35,429 bases of DNA from Ruminococcus sp. (GCA_015066745.1 SVNW01000036.1:1-35429); one strand, 5' to 3'; counted from the first letter of the stretch, positions 9,161-18,565 are shown. The notes: a model not told the origin generated them from the sequence alone. Numbers and translations: made by a program.

Positions 9161-9176
9161 CAATAATCGATTATTG
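9161..9176. promoter_or_regulatory. 16-bp perfect palindrome upstream of pgi
   Basis: CAATAATCGATTATTG is a perfect palindrome. It lies between the 3' end of the DacF-like gene and pgi, just upstream of a plausible minus-strand -35 TTGAAA / -10 TAAAAT pair for pgi. There is no loop and no T-tract, so a protein operator fits better than a terminator. Confidence 0.4.
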
Positions 9177-9201
9177 TACGTATTCTACAAATATTTTTTT
9201 A

Positions 9202-10359
9202 TTATTTGAACATTTTGCCCATTAGTTTTAGCAAAGACTTCAAAAATGTGTTCTCTAAAACAGCTTTTTTTGTTATTAATGGAGTCTCGTAAAGCAAAGT
9301 TTCATCACAATAAAAAGCTACTTCTCCTACATACTGCCCTTCTGATACAGGTGCTTTTATATATTCAGGCAAAAACACCACCACTGTCAGATCACTTTCG
9401 TGCGATTTGGGTATCACAAGCAAAGGGAATTTTTCAACTTTTACTTCGACTGCTGATTCTGTCCCTCTTTTTACACGAAGTGGTTTCATATATTCCTCTG
9501 AAAATCCCGGAATTACAGTCTTATAAAGCAAAAAACCCTTGTCAAGCAATTTTTTTGCGGCTGTAAACCTGTCATCGCTGTTATCGCAGCCAAGGACTAC
9601 CGCTATATATGATTCATCATTTCTTTTTGCGCTCGCTATTACAGAATATCCTGATTTTTCAGTATGCGAAGCTTTCATTCCTGTTATTCCGTCATAACGA
9701 TTTACAAGTGTATTTTCATTTACCAGTTCTGTTTTGTTATCACGTATGTACTCAAGACGTGTTGTCATTATCTCATGAAGTTCTTCATAACGGATAAGTT
9801 CTGCACAAAGAAGTGCAGTATCATGTGCGGTGGTATACTGATTTTCATCATCATGATTTGCACATGACGTAAATTTTGTGTTTTTCATACCAAGTTCAGT
9901 GGCACGTTCATTCATAAGTGCAACAAATTTTTCGGTGTCTCCGCTTATTGTTTCTGCAAAGACTATTGCCGCGTCATTGGCATTTCCTATAAGGAGTCCT
10001 TTAAAAAGTTCCGACACCTTTATCTTTTCATTTGCGTCAAGCCATATAACAGCACCGCCGGCATTATGTGCATTCAACGAAGCAGTAAGTTCGGTATCAT
10101 ACCCGTAAAAACCTTCATTTAATTTTTCTACAGCAATAAGAGCTGTCATAAGCTTGTTTACCGCACCCATAGGGACTTTTTCGTTTTCATTCAGCCCTCT
10201 GACCACGTATCCTGTCGAAGCTTCCACAAGAACATATGACCGCATACCAAGTCCGTCTATCTCTTCATCGGCAAAGCTACGTGAAAAAAAAGCTTCTGAA
10301 AAAATAAGTAACAGTATACAGAATACACCTGCAAATATTTTTTTTATTTTTATCTGCAT
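9202..10359 (-). CDS. DacF-like D,D-carboxypeptidase homologue with all three catalytic motifs altered
   Basis: This 385-residue secreted protein has a signal segment (about 1-30) and the D-alanyl-D-alanine carboxypeptidase (peptidase S11) fold from about 36 to 290, then a beta-rich C-terminal domain and a short amphipathic tail, as in DacF-type PBPs. The nucleophile motif SxxK reads A66-V-N-K69, SxN reads N126-A-N128, and KTG reads K229-A-S231. Surrounding family sequence is well kept (MTALIAVEKL, ANDAAIVFAE, HTEKSGYSVIASAKR). It therefore should not cleave D-Ala-D-Ala by the usual serine mechanism. It may be a structural or regulatory pseudoenzyme of the cell wall. It appears to be a single-gene transcript. 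Confidence 0.85.
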   Translation of the reverse strand: MQIKIKKIFAGVFCILLLIFSEAFFSRSFADEEIDGLGMRSYVLVEASTGYVVRGLNENEKVPMGAVNKLMTALIAVEKLNEGFYGYDTELTASLNAHNAGGAVIWLDANEKIKVSELFKGLLIGNANDAAIVFAETISGDTEKFVALMNERATELGMKNTKFTSCANHDDENQYTTAHDTALLCAELIRYEELHEIMTTRLEYIRDNKTELVNENTLVNRYDGITGMKASHTEKSGYSVIASAKRNDESYIAVVLGCDNSDDRFTAAKKLLDKGFLLYKTVIPGFSEEYMKPLRVKRGTESAVEVKVEKFPLLVIPKSHESDLTVVVFLPEYIKAPVSEGQYVGEVAFYCDETLLYETPLITKKAVLENTFLKSLLKLMGKMFK

Positions 10360-10433
10360 TTATCATCACCCTAAAAAATATTATCTATTAAAAATTATAT
10401 ATTTTTAAAAATGAAAATATGAAAAATACAAAT

Positions 10434-10470
10434 AAAAAAATACACGATAACACCAGTCTATCGTGTATTT
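10434..10470 (-). terminator. intrinsic terminator after the HPr-like gene
   Basis: A 12-bp stem (10438-10449 with 10459-10470) is followed on the minus strand by a T-rich run. It ends the HPr-like transcript before the DacF-like gene. Confidence 0.8.
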
Positions 10471-10491
10471 TAGTTTTAAGAATTTATTTTA

Positions 10492-10719
10492 TCACATTGC
10501 CATAAAGCTTTTTATTCCTCTTATAAAACCCTCATCGTCAGTGTATGCATTCATTTTAACAGGCTTATCAAGATCAAGGCTAAATATTCCCATTATTGAT
10601 TTTGCATCAACTGCATATCTTCCGGAAACAAGCTCTATCTTGAAGTTATAGTCAGAAACAAAATTTACAAACTTCTTAACATCATCTACTCCGGACAAAA
10701 TAATATTCTGAGTAACCAT
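10492..10719 (-). CDS. HPr-like protein lacking the active-site histidine
   Basis: This 75-residue protein has the HPr fold. The Ser-46 region is well kept as DAKSIMGIFSLDL (Ser41 here). The region that normally reads S-G-I-H-A-R-P-A is S-G-V-D-D-V-K-K, so the His phosphorylated by PTS enzyme I is replaced by Asp12. It cannot relay phosphate in sugar uptake but could still be a target of HPr kinase and act in catabolite control, as Crh does in Bacillus. The ATG at 10719 follows GGAGG by 8 bases. It has its own promoter, divergent from mtaB. Confidence 0.8.
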   Translation of the reverse strand: MVTQNIILSGVDDVKKFVNFVSDYNFKIELVSGRYAVDAKSIMGIFSLDLDKPVKMNAYTDDEGFIRGIKSFMAM

Positions 10720-10769
10720 TAAACAAACCTCCAGGAAATGTCGTAATATCATAAAAATCCTACAACTAA

Positions 10770-10798
10770 ACTATAGCACTAAAAATATTAATAGTCAA
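10770..10798 (-). promoter_or_regulatory. promoter of the HPr-like gene
   Basis: On the minus strand TTGACT (10793-10798) and TATAGT (10770-10775) are separated by 17 bp, about 50 bp upstream of the start codon. It is back-to-back with the mtaB promoter. Confidence 0.7.
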
Positions 10799-10802
10799 GT
10801 GA

Positions 10803-10831
10803 TTGAAATTTTTTTGTAACTTTAGTATAAT
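10803..10831 (+). promoter_or_regulatory. promoter of mtaB
   Basis: TTGAAA (10803-10808) and TATAAT (10826-10831) are 17 bp apart. The start site would be about 65 bases upstream of mtaB. It may also serve purL, as no terminator lies between them. Confidence 0.75.
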
Positions 10832-10902
10832 GTCATTATAGGCCAAACATCAACTAAAATGCAGTATGCACATATAACTTTACCATATAAAGGAGAATTT
10901 AT

Positions 10903-12207
10903 TTGACTGTTTTTTTCATAACTTTCGGTTGTAAGGTAAATTGCTATGAAACCGAATGTATAAAAGAAGAATTTATAAAAACAGGATTTTCTGTATCACA
11001 TACATCAAACGCTGATGTAATAGTTATAAACTCCTGCACAGTAACATCATCCGGTGATAAAAAACTGTTGCAGACAGTAAGAAAAATGCGAAATGAAAAT
11101 CCCGATTCCGTCATCGTGCTTACAGGATGCTATCCGCAGGCTTTCAAAGAGAAAGCTGCCTCTGTAACACAAGCCGATATAGTAACAGGAACAAAAGACA
11201 GAAAAAAAATCCCTCTTCTTGTGACCGAATTTATCAAAGATCACAAAAGAAATATAATCATAAGAGAACACGCCGGAAACGAGCCTATAGAAGAAATGTC
11301 CTGTTCTTCTTTCGATTCAAAAACACGTGCATTTGTAAAAATACAGGATGGCTGCAATCAGTTCTGCTCATACTGTATAATACCCTATTCACGCGGAAGA
11401 ATACGTTCAAAACCACTCGATGTTCTGAAAAAAGAAATAGAACAACTTGTTTTAAACGGCCACCGTGAAATTGTCCTTGTAGGTATAAATCTTGCTTTCT
11501 ATGGCGATGAATACGGTATTACTCTTACAGATGCCGTTGAAGTATGCAGCAGTGTAGAAGGTGTTCAAAGAATACGTCTTGGCTCTCTTGAACCTGAAAA
11601 AATTCTTGACAGTGATCTTGAACGTCTGTCTGAAAATAAAAAGTTCTGTCCTCAGTTTCATCTTTCTCTTCAGAGTGGCTGTGACAAAACCCTCAGAAAT
11701 ATGAACAGAAAATACACCAGTGCCGAATATGAACAGCTTGTAGAAAAAATAAGGGAAAAATTTGACTCACCGTCAATAACAACAGATATTATGGTCGGCT
11801 TTCCCGGTGAAACAGATGAAGACTTTGAAGAAAGCTTAAATTTTGTAAAAAAAATAGGTTTTTCAAAAATACATGTATTTCCCTATTCTGTAAGGGAAGG
11901 CACAAAAGCTGCCTCCATGCCAAATCAGATCGACGGCGGCACCAAAACAAAAAGAGCTATGATAATGTCAAAACTCGGTGAAGAACTTGAAGCAGATTTT
12001 CTTAAAAAACAAGTTGGAAAAATATTTCCAATATTATTTGAAAAAGAAAACTGCACAGATTTTCATCAAGGATATAGTCCGAATTATACATTAGTTAAAA
12101 TTAAACGTTCAGACCCTATAAAAAGTTTGCGTAACATGATTTTTTATGTTAATATAAAAGAAGCTGTAAATGATTTTTGTGTCGGTGAGATACAAATAAC
12201 AGAATAA
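10903..12207 (+). CDS. mtaB: tRNA t6A37 methylthiotransferase MtaB
   Basis: MtaB is a radical-SAM enzyme that converts t6A to ms2t6A at position 37 of ANN-decoding tRNAs. The 434-residue protein shows the UPF0004 N-terminal domain (TFGCKVNCYE, INSCTVTSSGDKK and LTGCYPQ cysteines for the second iron-sulfur cluster) and the radical-SAM motif CNQFCSYCIIPYSRGR. These are followed by ITTDIMVGFPGETDEDF and a C-terminal TRAM-like part. The start is TTG, with AAGGAG about 9 bases upstream; no better ATG exists near the N-terminal motif. purL follows 67 bp later. Confidence 0.95.
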   Translation: MTVFFITFGCKVNCYETECIKEEFIKTGFSVSHTSNADVIVINSCTVTSSGDKKLLQTVRKMRNENPDSVIVLTGCYPQAFKEKAASVTQADIVTGTKDRKKIPLLVTEFIKDHKRNIIIREHAGNEPIEEMSCSSFDSKTRAFVKIQDGCNQFCSYCIIPYSRGRIRSKPLDVLKKEIEQLVLNGHREIVLVGINLAFYGDEYGITLTDAVEVCSSVEGVQRIRLGSLEPEKILDSDLERLSENKKFCPQFHLSLQSGCDKTLRNMNRKYTSAEYEQLVEKIREKFDSPSITTDIMVGFPGETDEDFEESLNFVKKIGFSKIHVFPYSVREGTKAASMPNQIDGGTKTKRAMIMSKLGEELEADFLKKQVGKIFPILFEKENCTDFHQGYSPNYTLVKIKRSDPIKSLRNMIFYVNIKEAVNDFCVGEIQITE

Positions 12208-12274
12208 ATTTAAATATCCGCAATTTTCCATAGAGTTTTTGCCGGAAATCATGTGCGGAGAAATGGAGTTTAAA

Positions 12275-15200
12275 ATGTCTGTATTTAGAATTTATGTTGA
12301 AAAAAAACCTGAATTTGCTGTAGAAGCAAAATCCCTTCTCAATGATGTAAAAACAGCGCTCAGACTTACAAATCTCGAAAGCATCAGAGTGCTTAACCGT
12401 TATGATGCTGACAGTCTGCCTGAAGAAAACTTCGAATATGCAGTAAACACTGTTTTTTCTGAACCGGCTGTAGACGTTACCTACAGAGAAATGCCACAGG
12501 CTGAAAATGACGAAAGAATATTTGCAGTTGAATACCTCCCGGGACAGTTTGATCAGAGAGCTGACAGCTGTGAGCAGTGTATTCAGATACTCACACAGGG
12601 TGAAAGATGCAGAGTAAAAAATGCCAGAGTATACATAGTAAAAGGCAATATTACAGACGCAGAATTCAATAAGCTCAAGGCTTACCTTATCAACCCTGTT
12701 GAAAGCCGTGAAGCATCACTCGAAACATTCGAAACTCTTGATGTAAAATATGACATTCCTACAGAAGTAGAAACTCTTGAAAACTTCACTGAACTCAGTG
12801 ATGACGAACTTAAAGATTTTATCAAAAAATACGGTCTTGCAATGGACTTTGACGATATCTCCTTCTGTCAGAAATATTTTAAAGAAACAGAAAACAGAAA
12901 TCCTACAATAACAGAAATCAGAATGATAGATACTTATTGGTCTGACCACTGCCGTCATACTACATTCTCAACAAACATTGAAAATGTATCAATAAGCTCA
13001 CCATATATAGAAGAAAGCTTTGAACTCTACAAGGAACTGAAAAAAGAACTCGGCCGTGAAGAAAAGCCGATGACTCTTATGGAACTTGCAACGATAGCTG
13101 TAAGAAAACTCAAAAAAGACGGTCTTCTTGATGATCTTGACGAGAGCGAAGAAATCAACGCTTGTTCTGTAAAGATAAAAGTTGATGTTGACGGTAAAGA
13201 CGAAGACTGGATCCTTATGTTCAAGAACGAAACACACAACCACCCAACAGAAATCGAACCTTTCGGCGGTGCTGCCACATGTCTCGGCGGTGCTATACGT
13301 GACCCGCTCTCAGGACGTTCATACGTTTACCAGGCTATGCGTGTAACAGGTGCTGCAAACCCTCTTGTACCTGTTGAAGATTCAATAAAGGGTAAACTTC
13401 CACAGAGAAAGATAGTAGTTGGTGCTGCTAACGGTTACAGCTCATACGGTAACCAGATAGGACTTGCTACAGGTCATGTTACAGAAATATATCACCCCGG
13501 TTATGTTGCAAAGAGAATGGAAATCGGTGCTGTTGTAGGTGCTGCTCCTGCTGAAAATATCAGACGTGAAAGACCTGCTCCGGGAGATGTTGTTATACTT
13601 CTCGGCGGAAAAACAGGACGTGACGGCTGTGGCGGTGCAACAGGTTCTTCAAAATCACACACAACAGAATCACTCGAAAGTTGCGGAGCAGAAGTACAGA
13701 AGGGTAACCCACCTGAAGAAAGAAAACTCCAGAGACTTTTCAGAAACAAAGAAGTAACTTCTATGATAAAACGCTGTAACGACTTCGGTGCAGGCGGTGT
13801 ATCCGTTGCTATCGGAGAACTTACTGACGGTCTTATCATAAACCTTGACGCTGTACCAAAGAAATATGATGGTCTTGACGGAACAGAAATAGCTATCAGT
13901 GAATCACAGGAAAGAATGGCTGTTGTAATAGCTGCAAGCGATGTTGAAAAGTTTATGAAGGAAGCAGCAAAGGAAAATATCGAAGCTACAAAGGTTGCCG
14001 ATGTAACTGCCGAACCACGTCTTAGAATGAACTGGAACGGAAAGACCATAGTAAATCTTTCACGTGAATTCCTTAACTCAAACGGTGCTGTAAAACACAC
14101 AGACATATCTGTAGCAGAACCTGCAATGAACAGTTCATGCAATTATTCTGATGACGCTGAAAGCTGGATATCTATGATCTCCAACCTCAACATCTGCTCA
14201 CAGAAAGGTCTTGTTGAAAAATTTGACTCCACTATCGGTGCAGGCACTGTTCTCATGCCTTTCGGCGGTGTATATCAGCTTACTCCGGCTCAGGCAATGG
14301 CTGCAAAAATTCCGGTACTCAGCGGTGAAACAACAACTGCTTCAATAATGGCATGGGGTTACAATCCTGTTATAAGCGAAAAGAGCCCTTACCATGGTGC
14401 TATAATGGCTGTAGTTGAATCGATCGCAAAGGTAGTGGCAGCAGGCGGTAGCTATAAAAAATGCTGGCTCACATTCCAGGAATACTTTGAAAGAACACAG
14501 AATGACCCTGCAAGATGGGGCAAGCCTTTTGCTGCTCTTCTCGGTGCACTCAAAGCTCAGCTCGAATTTGGCTGTGGTGCTATCGGCGGTAAAGACTCCA
14601 TGTCAGGTACATTTGAAAATATAGATGTTCCTCCTACACTTGTTTCATTTGCTGTTTCTACAGCTAAGACAGGTAAGATAGTTTCACCTGAATTCAAGGT
14701 AGCAGGAAACAAAGTTATCCTTATCACACCAAAATATGATGAAAACGGACTTCCTGACTTTGAAAGCGTAAGAAGATGCTTTGACAAGGTAGAAAGCCTT
14801 ATCGAATCTGACAGAGCAAAGGCAGTATGGACACTTTCAGTCGGAGGTATTTCCGAAGGTATCACAAAGATGTGTTTCGGTAACAAGTTTGGTTTCAAAT
14901 TTACAAAGAAACTTTCAAAAGAACAGCTCTTTGAACCATGCTACGGTTCTTTCCTTGTTGAAATAAACGGCTCTACAAAGGGCAATGAAACTGTAATAGG
15001 TGAAATCACTCCTCAGACAGATGAATTTATCATCGATAATATTGACTATACTGTTTCACTCTGTGAACTTCAGAAAGCATGGGAAGCAAAACTTGAACCG
15101 GTTTATCCTTGTATCATAAAAACTGAAGACACAAAGCCTGAAGCTTTCACATACGAAAAGAAAATAACTCTCAGCCCTGCTGTAAAGGTTGCAAAACCTC

Positions 15201-15994
15201 GTGTTCTTATTCCTGTATTCCCGGGAACAAACTGTGAATATGACACAGCAAGAGCGTTTGAACAGGCAGGTGCAATAACAGAAACTATCGTTATCAGAAA
15301 CCTTTCCGCGTCAGCTATCGAAGAATCTGTAAATGAAATTGAAAAGGCAATCAAAAACTCACAGATCATCATGCTCCCAGGCGGTTTCAGTGGCGGTGAC
15401 GAACCTGAAGGAAGCGGTAAATTTATCACTGCATTCTTCAGAAATGCAAAGATCAAAGACGCTGTTCATGAACTTCTCAAGAACCGTGACGGTCTTATGC
15501 TCGGTATCTGTAACGGTTTCCAGGCACTTATCAAACTCGGTCTTGTTCCATACGGTGAAATCACTGATATGACAGACGAGTCACCTACTCTTACATTCAA
15601 CACTATCGCACGTCATCAGTCAATGATGGTAAGAACAAGAATAGCATCAAACAAGTCACCATGGCTTGCAGGCTGTGAAGTAAACAGAATTCACACTGTT
15701 GCTATTTCACACGGTGAAGGTCGTTTCGTTGCTTCTCCTGAACTTATAAAACTCCTTGCTGATAACGGACAGATCGCTACTCAGTACGTAGACATGAACG
15801 GTGAACCTACAATGAACATCAGATACAATCCAAACACTTCTGTATGTGCTATCGAAGGTATTACTTCACCTGACGGACGTGTATTCGGTAAGATGGGTCA
15901 CAGCGAAAGAAAAGGTAATGATATCTGCAAAAACGTCAAAGGTGCCAAAGATCAGTTCATCTTTGAAAGCGGCGTAAAGTATTTTGCTGACTAA
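12275..15994 (+). CDS. purL: phosphoribosylformylglycinamidine synthase, single-chain
   Basis: This large FGAM synthase catalyses the ATP- and glutamine-dependent fourth step of de novo purine synthesis. The 1239-residue protein fuses the synthetase and glutaminase parts that Bacillus splits into PurS, PurL and PurQ. Visible are the DTYWSDHCRHTTF segment, the FKNETHNHPTEIEPFGGAAT and GGKTGRDGCGGATGSS nucleotide motifs, and a class-I glutaminase domain (about 970-1239) with FPGTNCEYD, the nucleophile loop LGICNGFQAL (Cys near 1079) and a late SHGEGRF. ATG at 12275 is chosen because GGAG precedes it; the longer reading adds 12 residues of poor context. No purine riboswitch is visible in the leader. 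Confidence 0.95.
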   Translation: MSVFRIYVEKKPEFAVEAKSLLNDVKTALRLTNLESIRVLNRYDADSLPEENFEYAVNTVFSEPAVDVTYREMPQAENDERIFAVEYLPGQFDQRADSCEQCIQILTQGERCRVKNARVYIVKGNITDAEFNKLKAYLINPVESREASLETFETLDVKYDIPTEVETLENFTELSDDELKDFIKKYGLAMDFDDISFCQKYFKETENRNPTITEIRMIDTYWSDHCRHTTFSTNIENVSISSPYIEESFELYKELKKELGREEKPMTLMELATIAVRKLKKDGLLDDLDESEEINACSVKIKVDVDGKDEDWILMFKNETHNHPTEIEPFGGAATCLGGAIRDPLSGRSYVYQAMRVTGAANPLVPVEDSIKGKLPQRKIVVGAANGYSSYGNQIGLATGHVTEIYHPGYVAKRMEIGAVVGAAPAENIRRERPAPGDVVILLGGKTGRDGCGGATGSSKSHTTESLESCGAEVQKGNPPEERKLQRLFRNKEVTSMIKRCNDFGAGGVSVAIGELTDGLIINLDAVPKKYDGLDGTEIAISESQERMAVVIAASDVEKFMKEAAKENIEATKVADVTAEPRLRMNWNGKTIVNLSREFLNSNGAVKHTDISVAEPAMNSSCNYSDDAESWISMISNLNICSQKGLVEKFDSTIGAGTVLMPFGGVYQLTPAQAMAAKIPVLSGETTTASIMAWGYNPVISEKSPYHGAIMAVVESIAKVVAAGGSYKKCWLTFQEYFERTQNDPARWGKPFAALLGALKAQLEFGCGAIGGKDSMSGTFENIDVPPTLVSFAVSTAKTGKIVSPEFKVAGNKVILITPKYDENGLPDFESVRRCFDKVESLIESDRAKAVWTLSVGGISEGITKMCFGNKFGFKFTKKLSKEQLFEPCYGSFLVEINGSTKGNETVIGEITPQTDEFIIDNIDYTVSLCELQKAWEAKLEPVYPCIIKTEDTKPEAFTYEKKITLSPAVKVAKPRVLIPVFPGTNCEYDTARAFEQAGAITETIVIRNLSASAIEESVNEIEKAIKNSQIIMLPGGFSGGDEPEGSGKFITAFFRNAKIKDAVHELLKNRDGLMLGICNGFQALIKLGLVPYGEITDMTDESPTLTFNTIARHQSMMVRTRIASNKSPWLAGCEVNRIHTVAISHGEGRFVASPELIKLLADNGQIATQYVDMNGEPTMNIRYNPNTSVCAIEGITSPDGRVFGKMGHSERKGNDICKNVKGAKDQFIFESGVKYFAD

Positions 15995-16017
15995 TTAATC
16001 GCATACAATACATAACA

Positions 16018-16054
16018 AAAACAAGCAGTCTTTCATAACGACTGCTTGTTTTTT
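16018..16054 (+). terminator. intrinsic terminator after purL
   Basis: A 10-bp stem (16021-16030 with 16040-16049) is followed by a T-run. It lies between convergent purL and the SGNH hydrolase gene and may act in both directions. Confidence 0.85.
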
Positions 16055-16061
16055 ATTGTAT

Positions 16062-17129
16062 TCAACATATTCCGAATTCTGCTATAAAAAATTCTTTCTT
16101 ATTATCTTTCACTTTTATCTCAACTGTATGATGAGCAGAACTGTCAAAACTGCATACGTGTTTAAGTACTACATTTCCCCAGCCGTATATACTTTTCCCC
16201 TGAATCAGTGCTGCTTTTTTTCCGTCTATATAAACATCAGCGTCGCTAAAACGTTCGGTTTTATCATGCTTGTATGTTATAAACAAATGTCTGAAGTCTG
16301 CTTCAAATTTCAGTAGTTTGTTTGTCAGATCATTTTTCATTTTCATACCGTTTTCAAAAAATTCACAAGCACTTTGTTTTTCATACCCTTCCATAATAAC
16401 TTTTTCAGGAGGATAAGGCATATATCCGCTGTACTCAACAGAATAGACAGGACTTCCGGTTATGACTTCCTCATCAGTTTCCATATCTGACAAGGTTTCA
16501 AAATAATTTATAATACATTCGGCAATAAAGCGTTGTCCCCATTCATTAGGGTGTATCCAGTCATCTGAATACATACTCCACTCAAAGCCTTTTTCTTTTA
16601 TCATACAGCTAAGTGTATCAGCAATACTGAACATAGGTAATCTGTAATGTTCCCCTATCTTTTTCATATATCCCTGACTCGAATAAAATGACTGATTTAT
16701 CATAAAAAGCAATATAACTGCAGGCTTTGACGGAAGCGACAACATTTTATGTACAAGACTCTCAAAAGAAATCATATGTTCACGGGTACATTCATTGTTG
16801 ACTGCATATTCGATAAAGACTATATCAGGTAAGTTATCATCGGTTATCTCCTTACTGGTTATTGACAATCCCATAAACGAATTTGCACTTTCAGTTGAAT
16901 AATTTGAATAACAAATTTTTTTATCATCATATTTAGCTGTCATATATTCAAAAAAAATCTTTGTATAATCTTCCTTAATGTATCTCTCGCCATTCCAGCC
17001 CTTTGTTATAGAACCACCGGAAAATGCGATACGAACTTCGTCTTTTTCAAGTGCTTTTTTTATCCTGAAATTATTCCCGTACGAATATAATGATGCTGAT
17101 ATATCATTTTTATAGATTTCGGATATCAT
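16062..17129 (-). CDS. SGNH/GDSL-type hydrolase, probable carbohydrate esterase
   Basis: This 355-residue protein has an SGNH-hydrolase N-terminal domain (about 1-215). The nucleophile block is FSGGSITKGW (Ser40), a block III-like YAVNNE follows, and the Asp/His block is SDDWIHPNEWGQRF. A beta-sandwich-like C-terminal domain spans about 215-355. Such enzymes often remove acetyl groups from sugars; the adjacent xylanases make a xylan or xylo-oligosaccharide deacetylase plausible, but that is inference. There is no signal peptide, so it probably acts in the cytosol on imported oligosaccharides. ATG at 17129 is preferred because AGGAG lies 8 bases upstream; GTG codons earlier lie on that site. 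Confidence 0.75.
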   Translation of the reverse strand: MISEIYKNDISASLYSYGNNFRIKKALEKDEVRIAFSGGSITKGWNGERYIKEDYTKIFFEYMTAKYDDKKICYSNYSTESANSFMGLSITSKEITDDNLPDIVFIEYAVNNECTREHMISFESLVHKMLSLPSKPAVILLFMINQSFYSSQGYMKKIGEHYRLPMFSIADTLSCMIKEKGFEWSMYSDDWIHPNEWGQRFIAECIINYFETLSDMETDEEVITGSPVYSVEYSGYMPYPPEKVIMEGYEKQSACEFFENGMKMKNDLTNKLLKFEADFRHLFITYKHDKTERFSDADVYIDGKKAALIQGKSIYGWGNVVLKHVCSFDSSAHHTVEIKVKDNKKEFFIAEFGIC

Positions 17130-17279
17130 TTTCACCACTCCTAAAAAATTTTATCTTTTAATACTATAATATCATCAAAAGATAAACAAATCAATGGGAC
17201 ATCAGATATAATCTCCGCATTATTATTTTGTGCAAACAGTAAAATTTATTGAATTTTTAAAAGCTTATATCTATAACTA

Positions 17280-17308
17280 TTGACAAATTCAAAATATATG
17301 TGTAAAAT
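17280..17308 (+). promoter_or_regulatory. promoter of the single-domain GH10 xylanase
   Basis: TTGACA (17280-17285), a 17-bp spacer and TAAAAT (17303-17308) give a short 5' leader of about 25 bases. An AGAGGTG ribosome site precedes the ATG at 17339. Confidence 0.75.
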
Positions 17309-17338
17309 AAATATAAGTAATAAAAAAGAGGTGATATA

Positions 17339-18565
17339 ATGAAGCAAAAACTGGTAAGTTGTTTTGTTGCAATGTCTATGTGTGGTTTTCTGATACCATT
17401 TCCATCAGCTGATAATATGTCGATGAGCAATCCTGTAATAAAAAATAATTCTGATAATAAAACTCACACATCTGACAACAGCACTGATAACTCTTTATTA
17501 ATTGATAACAATACTCCGGTTCAGATATCTGTCAGAGAAGATACAAAGTTTCTCAAAGAAAAATTTGGTTCATGTTTTTCTGTGGGAACGTGCGTCAGTC
17601 CTCATGAACTCGATACCGGCTCAGAATTTATCCTTAATCATTTTAACAGCATCACCCCGGAAAATGAACTGAAACCTGATACTATACTTAATCAGCAAGC
17701 TTCCGAATTATACGGAAACAACGTTAACACTCAGGTCTTTTTCAATGACAATGTACGCAAAACGCTGAAGTTCTGCGAAGATAACAATATTCCGCTAAGA
17801 GGTCACACATTTGTCTGGCACAGTCAGACGCCCGACTGGTTTTTCAAAGAAAATTTCAGATATGACGGTGCCGATGTAACACCTGAAATAATGAATCAGC
17901 GTCTTGAAAACTTTATAAAAAATACTTTTGAACTTCTGGCAACTGATTTTCCAAATCTTAAAGTTTATGCATATGACGTATGTAACGAACTTTTTGAGAA
18001 CAACGGTGGCGGTTTCAGAAAACCCGGCTCAAACAACTTATCAATGGGAAAATCATACTGGACAAAAATTTACAGTGATGACAGCTTTGTTATAAATGCA
18101 TTTACATATGCAAGAAAGTATGCACCCAAAGACTGCAAACTCTATATAAACGACTTTAATGAATACATTCCTGCAAAAACAAATGACATATACAACATGG
18201 CAATGAAACTTAAAGATCTGGGACTTATAGACGGCATAGGAATGCAGTCACATCTTGATACAAGTTACCCTGATATAAAGACATATGAAAATGCACTCAA
18301 TAAATTTATTTCTACAGGGCTTGATGTTCAGATAACAGAACTTGATATAACCTGCACTGATTTTGCTGTTCAGGGAAAATATTTTAAGGACATATTCACA
18401 CTTGCAGCCAAAAATGCTGAACACATCAGTTCTTTCACACTATGGGGCACGCATGACTCAATAAGCTGGAGAAATTACAGCAACCCTCTCCTCTTCGGTG
18501 CAAATTACAGTGAAAAAGAAGCATATAAGCAGGTTATGAGTATAACTAACGCGGATATAAAATAA
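17339..18565 (+). CDS. secreted single-domain GH10 endo-beta-1,4-xylanase
   Basis: This 408-residue protein has a signal peptide (about 1-25), a short Asn/Ser/Thr-rich spacer (26-60) and one GH10 catalytic domain (about 68-405). The acid/base is Glu217 in YAYDVCNELF and the nucleophile is Glu334 in QITELDIT; RGHTFVWHSQTPDWF and the closing FTLWGTHDSISW are conserved. It cleaves internal xylan bonds. It has no dockerin, binding module or anchor, so it should be freely secreted rather than cellulosome-bound. Its domain is a close paralogue of the GH10 domain in the next gene, and both signal peptides start MKQK and share SCF. It has its own promoter and terminator. Confidence 0.93.
   Translation: MKQKLVSCFVAMSMCGFLIPFPSADNMSMSNPVIKNNSDNKTHTSDNSTDNSLLIDNNTPVQISVREDTKFLKEKFGSCFSVGTCVSPHELDTGSEFILNHFNSITPENELKPDTILNQQASELYGNNVNTQVFFNDNVRKTLKFCEDNNIPLRGHTFVWHSQTPDWFFKENFRYDGADVTPEIMNQRLENFIKNTFELLATDFPNLKVYAYDVCNELFENNGGGFRKPGSNNLSMGKSYWTKIYSDDSFVINAFTYARKYAPKDCKLYINDFNEYIPAKTNDIYNMAMKLKDLGLIDGIGMQSHLDTSYPDIKTYENALNKFISTGLDVQITELDITCTDFAVQGKYFKDIFTLAAKNAEHISSFTLWGTHDSISWRNYSNPLLFGANYSEKEAYKQVMSITNADIK

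Noticed and set aside
12208-12274. Purine riboswitch or PurR box before purL.
   Set aside because: The 67-bp gap has no aptamer core and no clear paired PurBox; read-through from mtaB is simpler.
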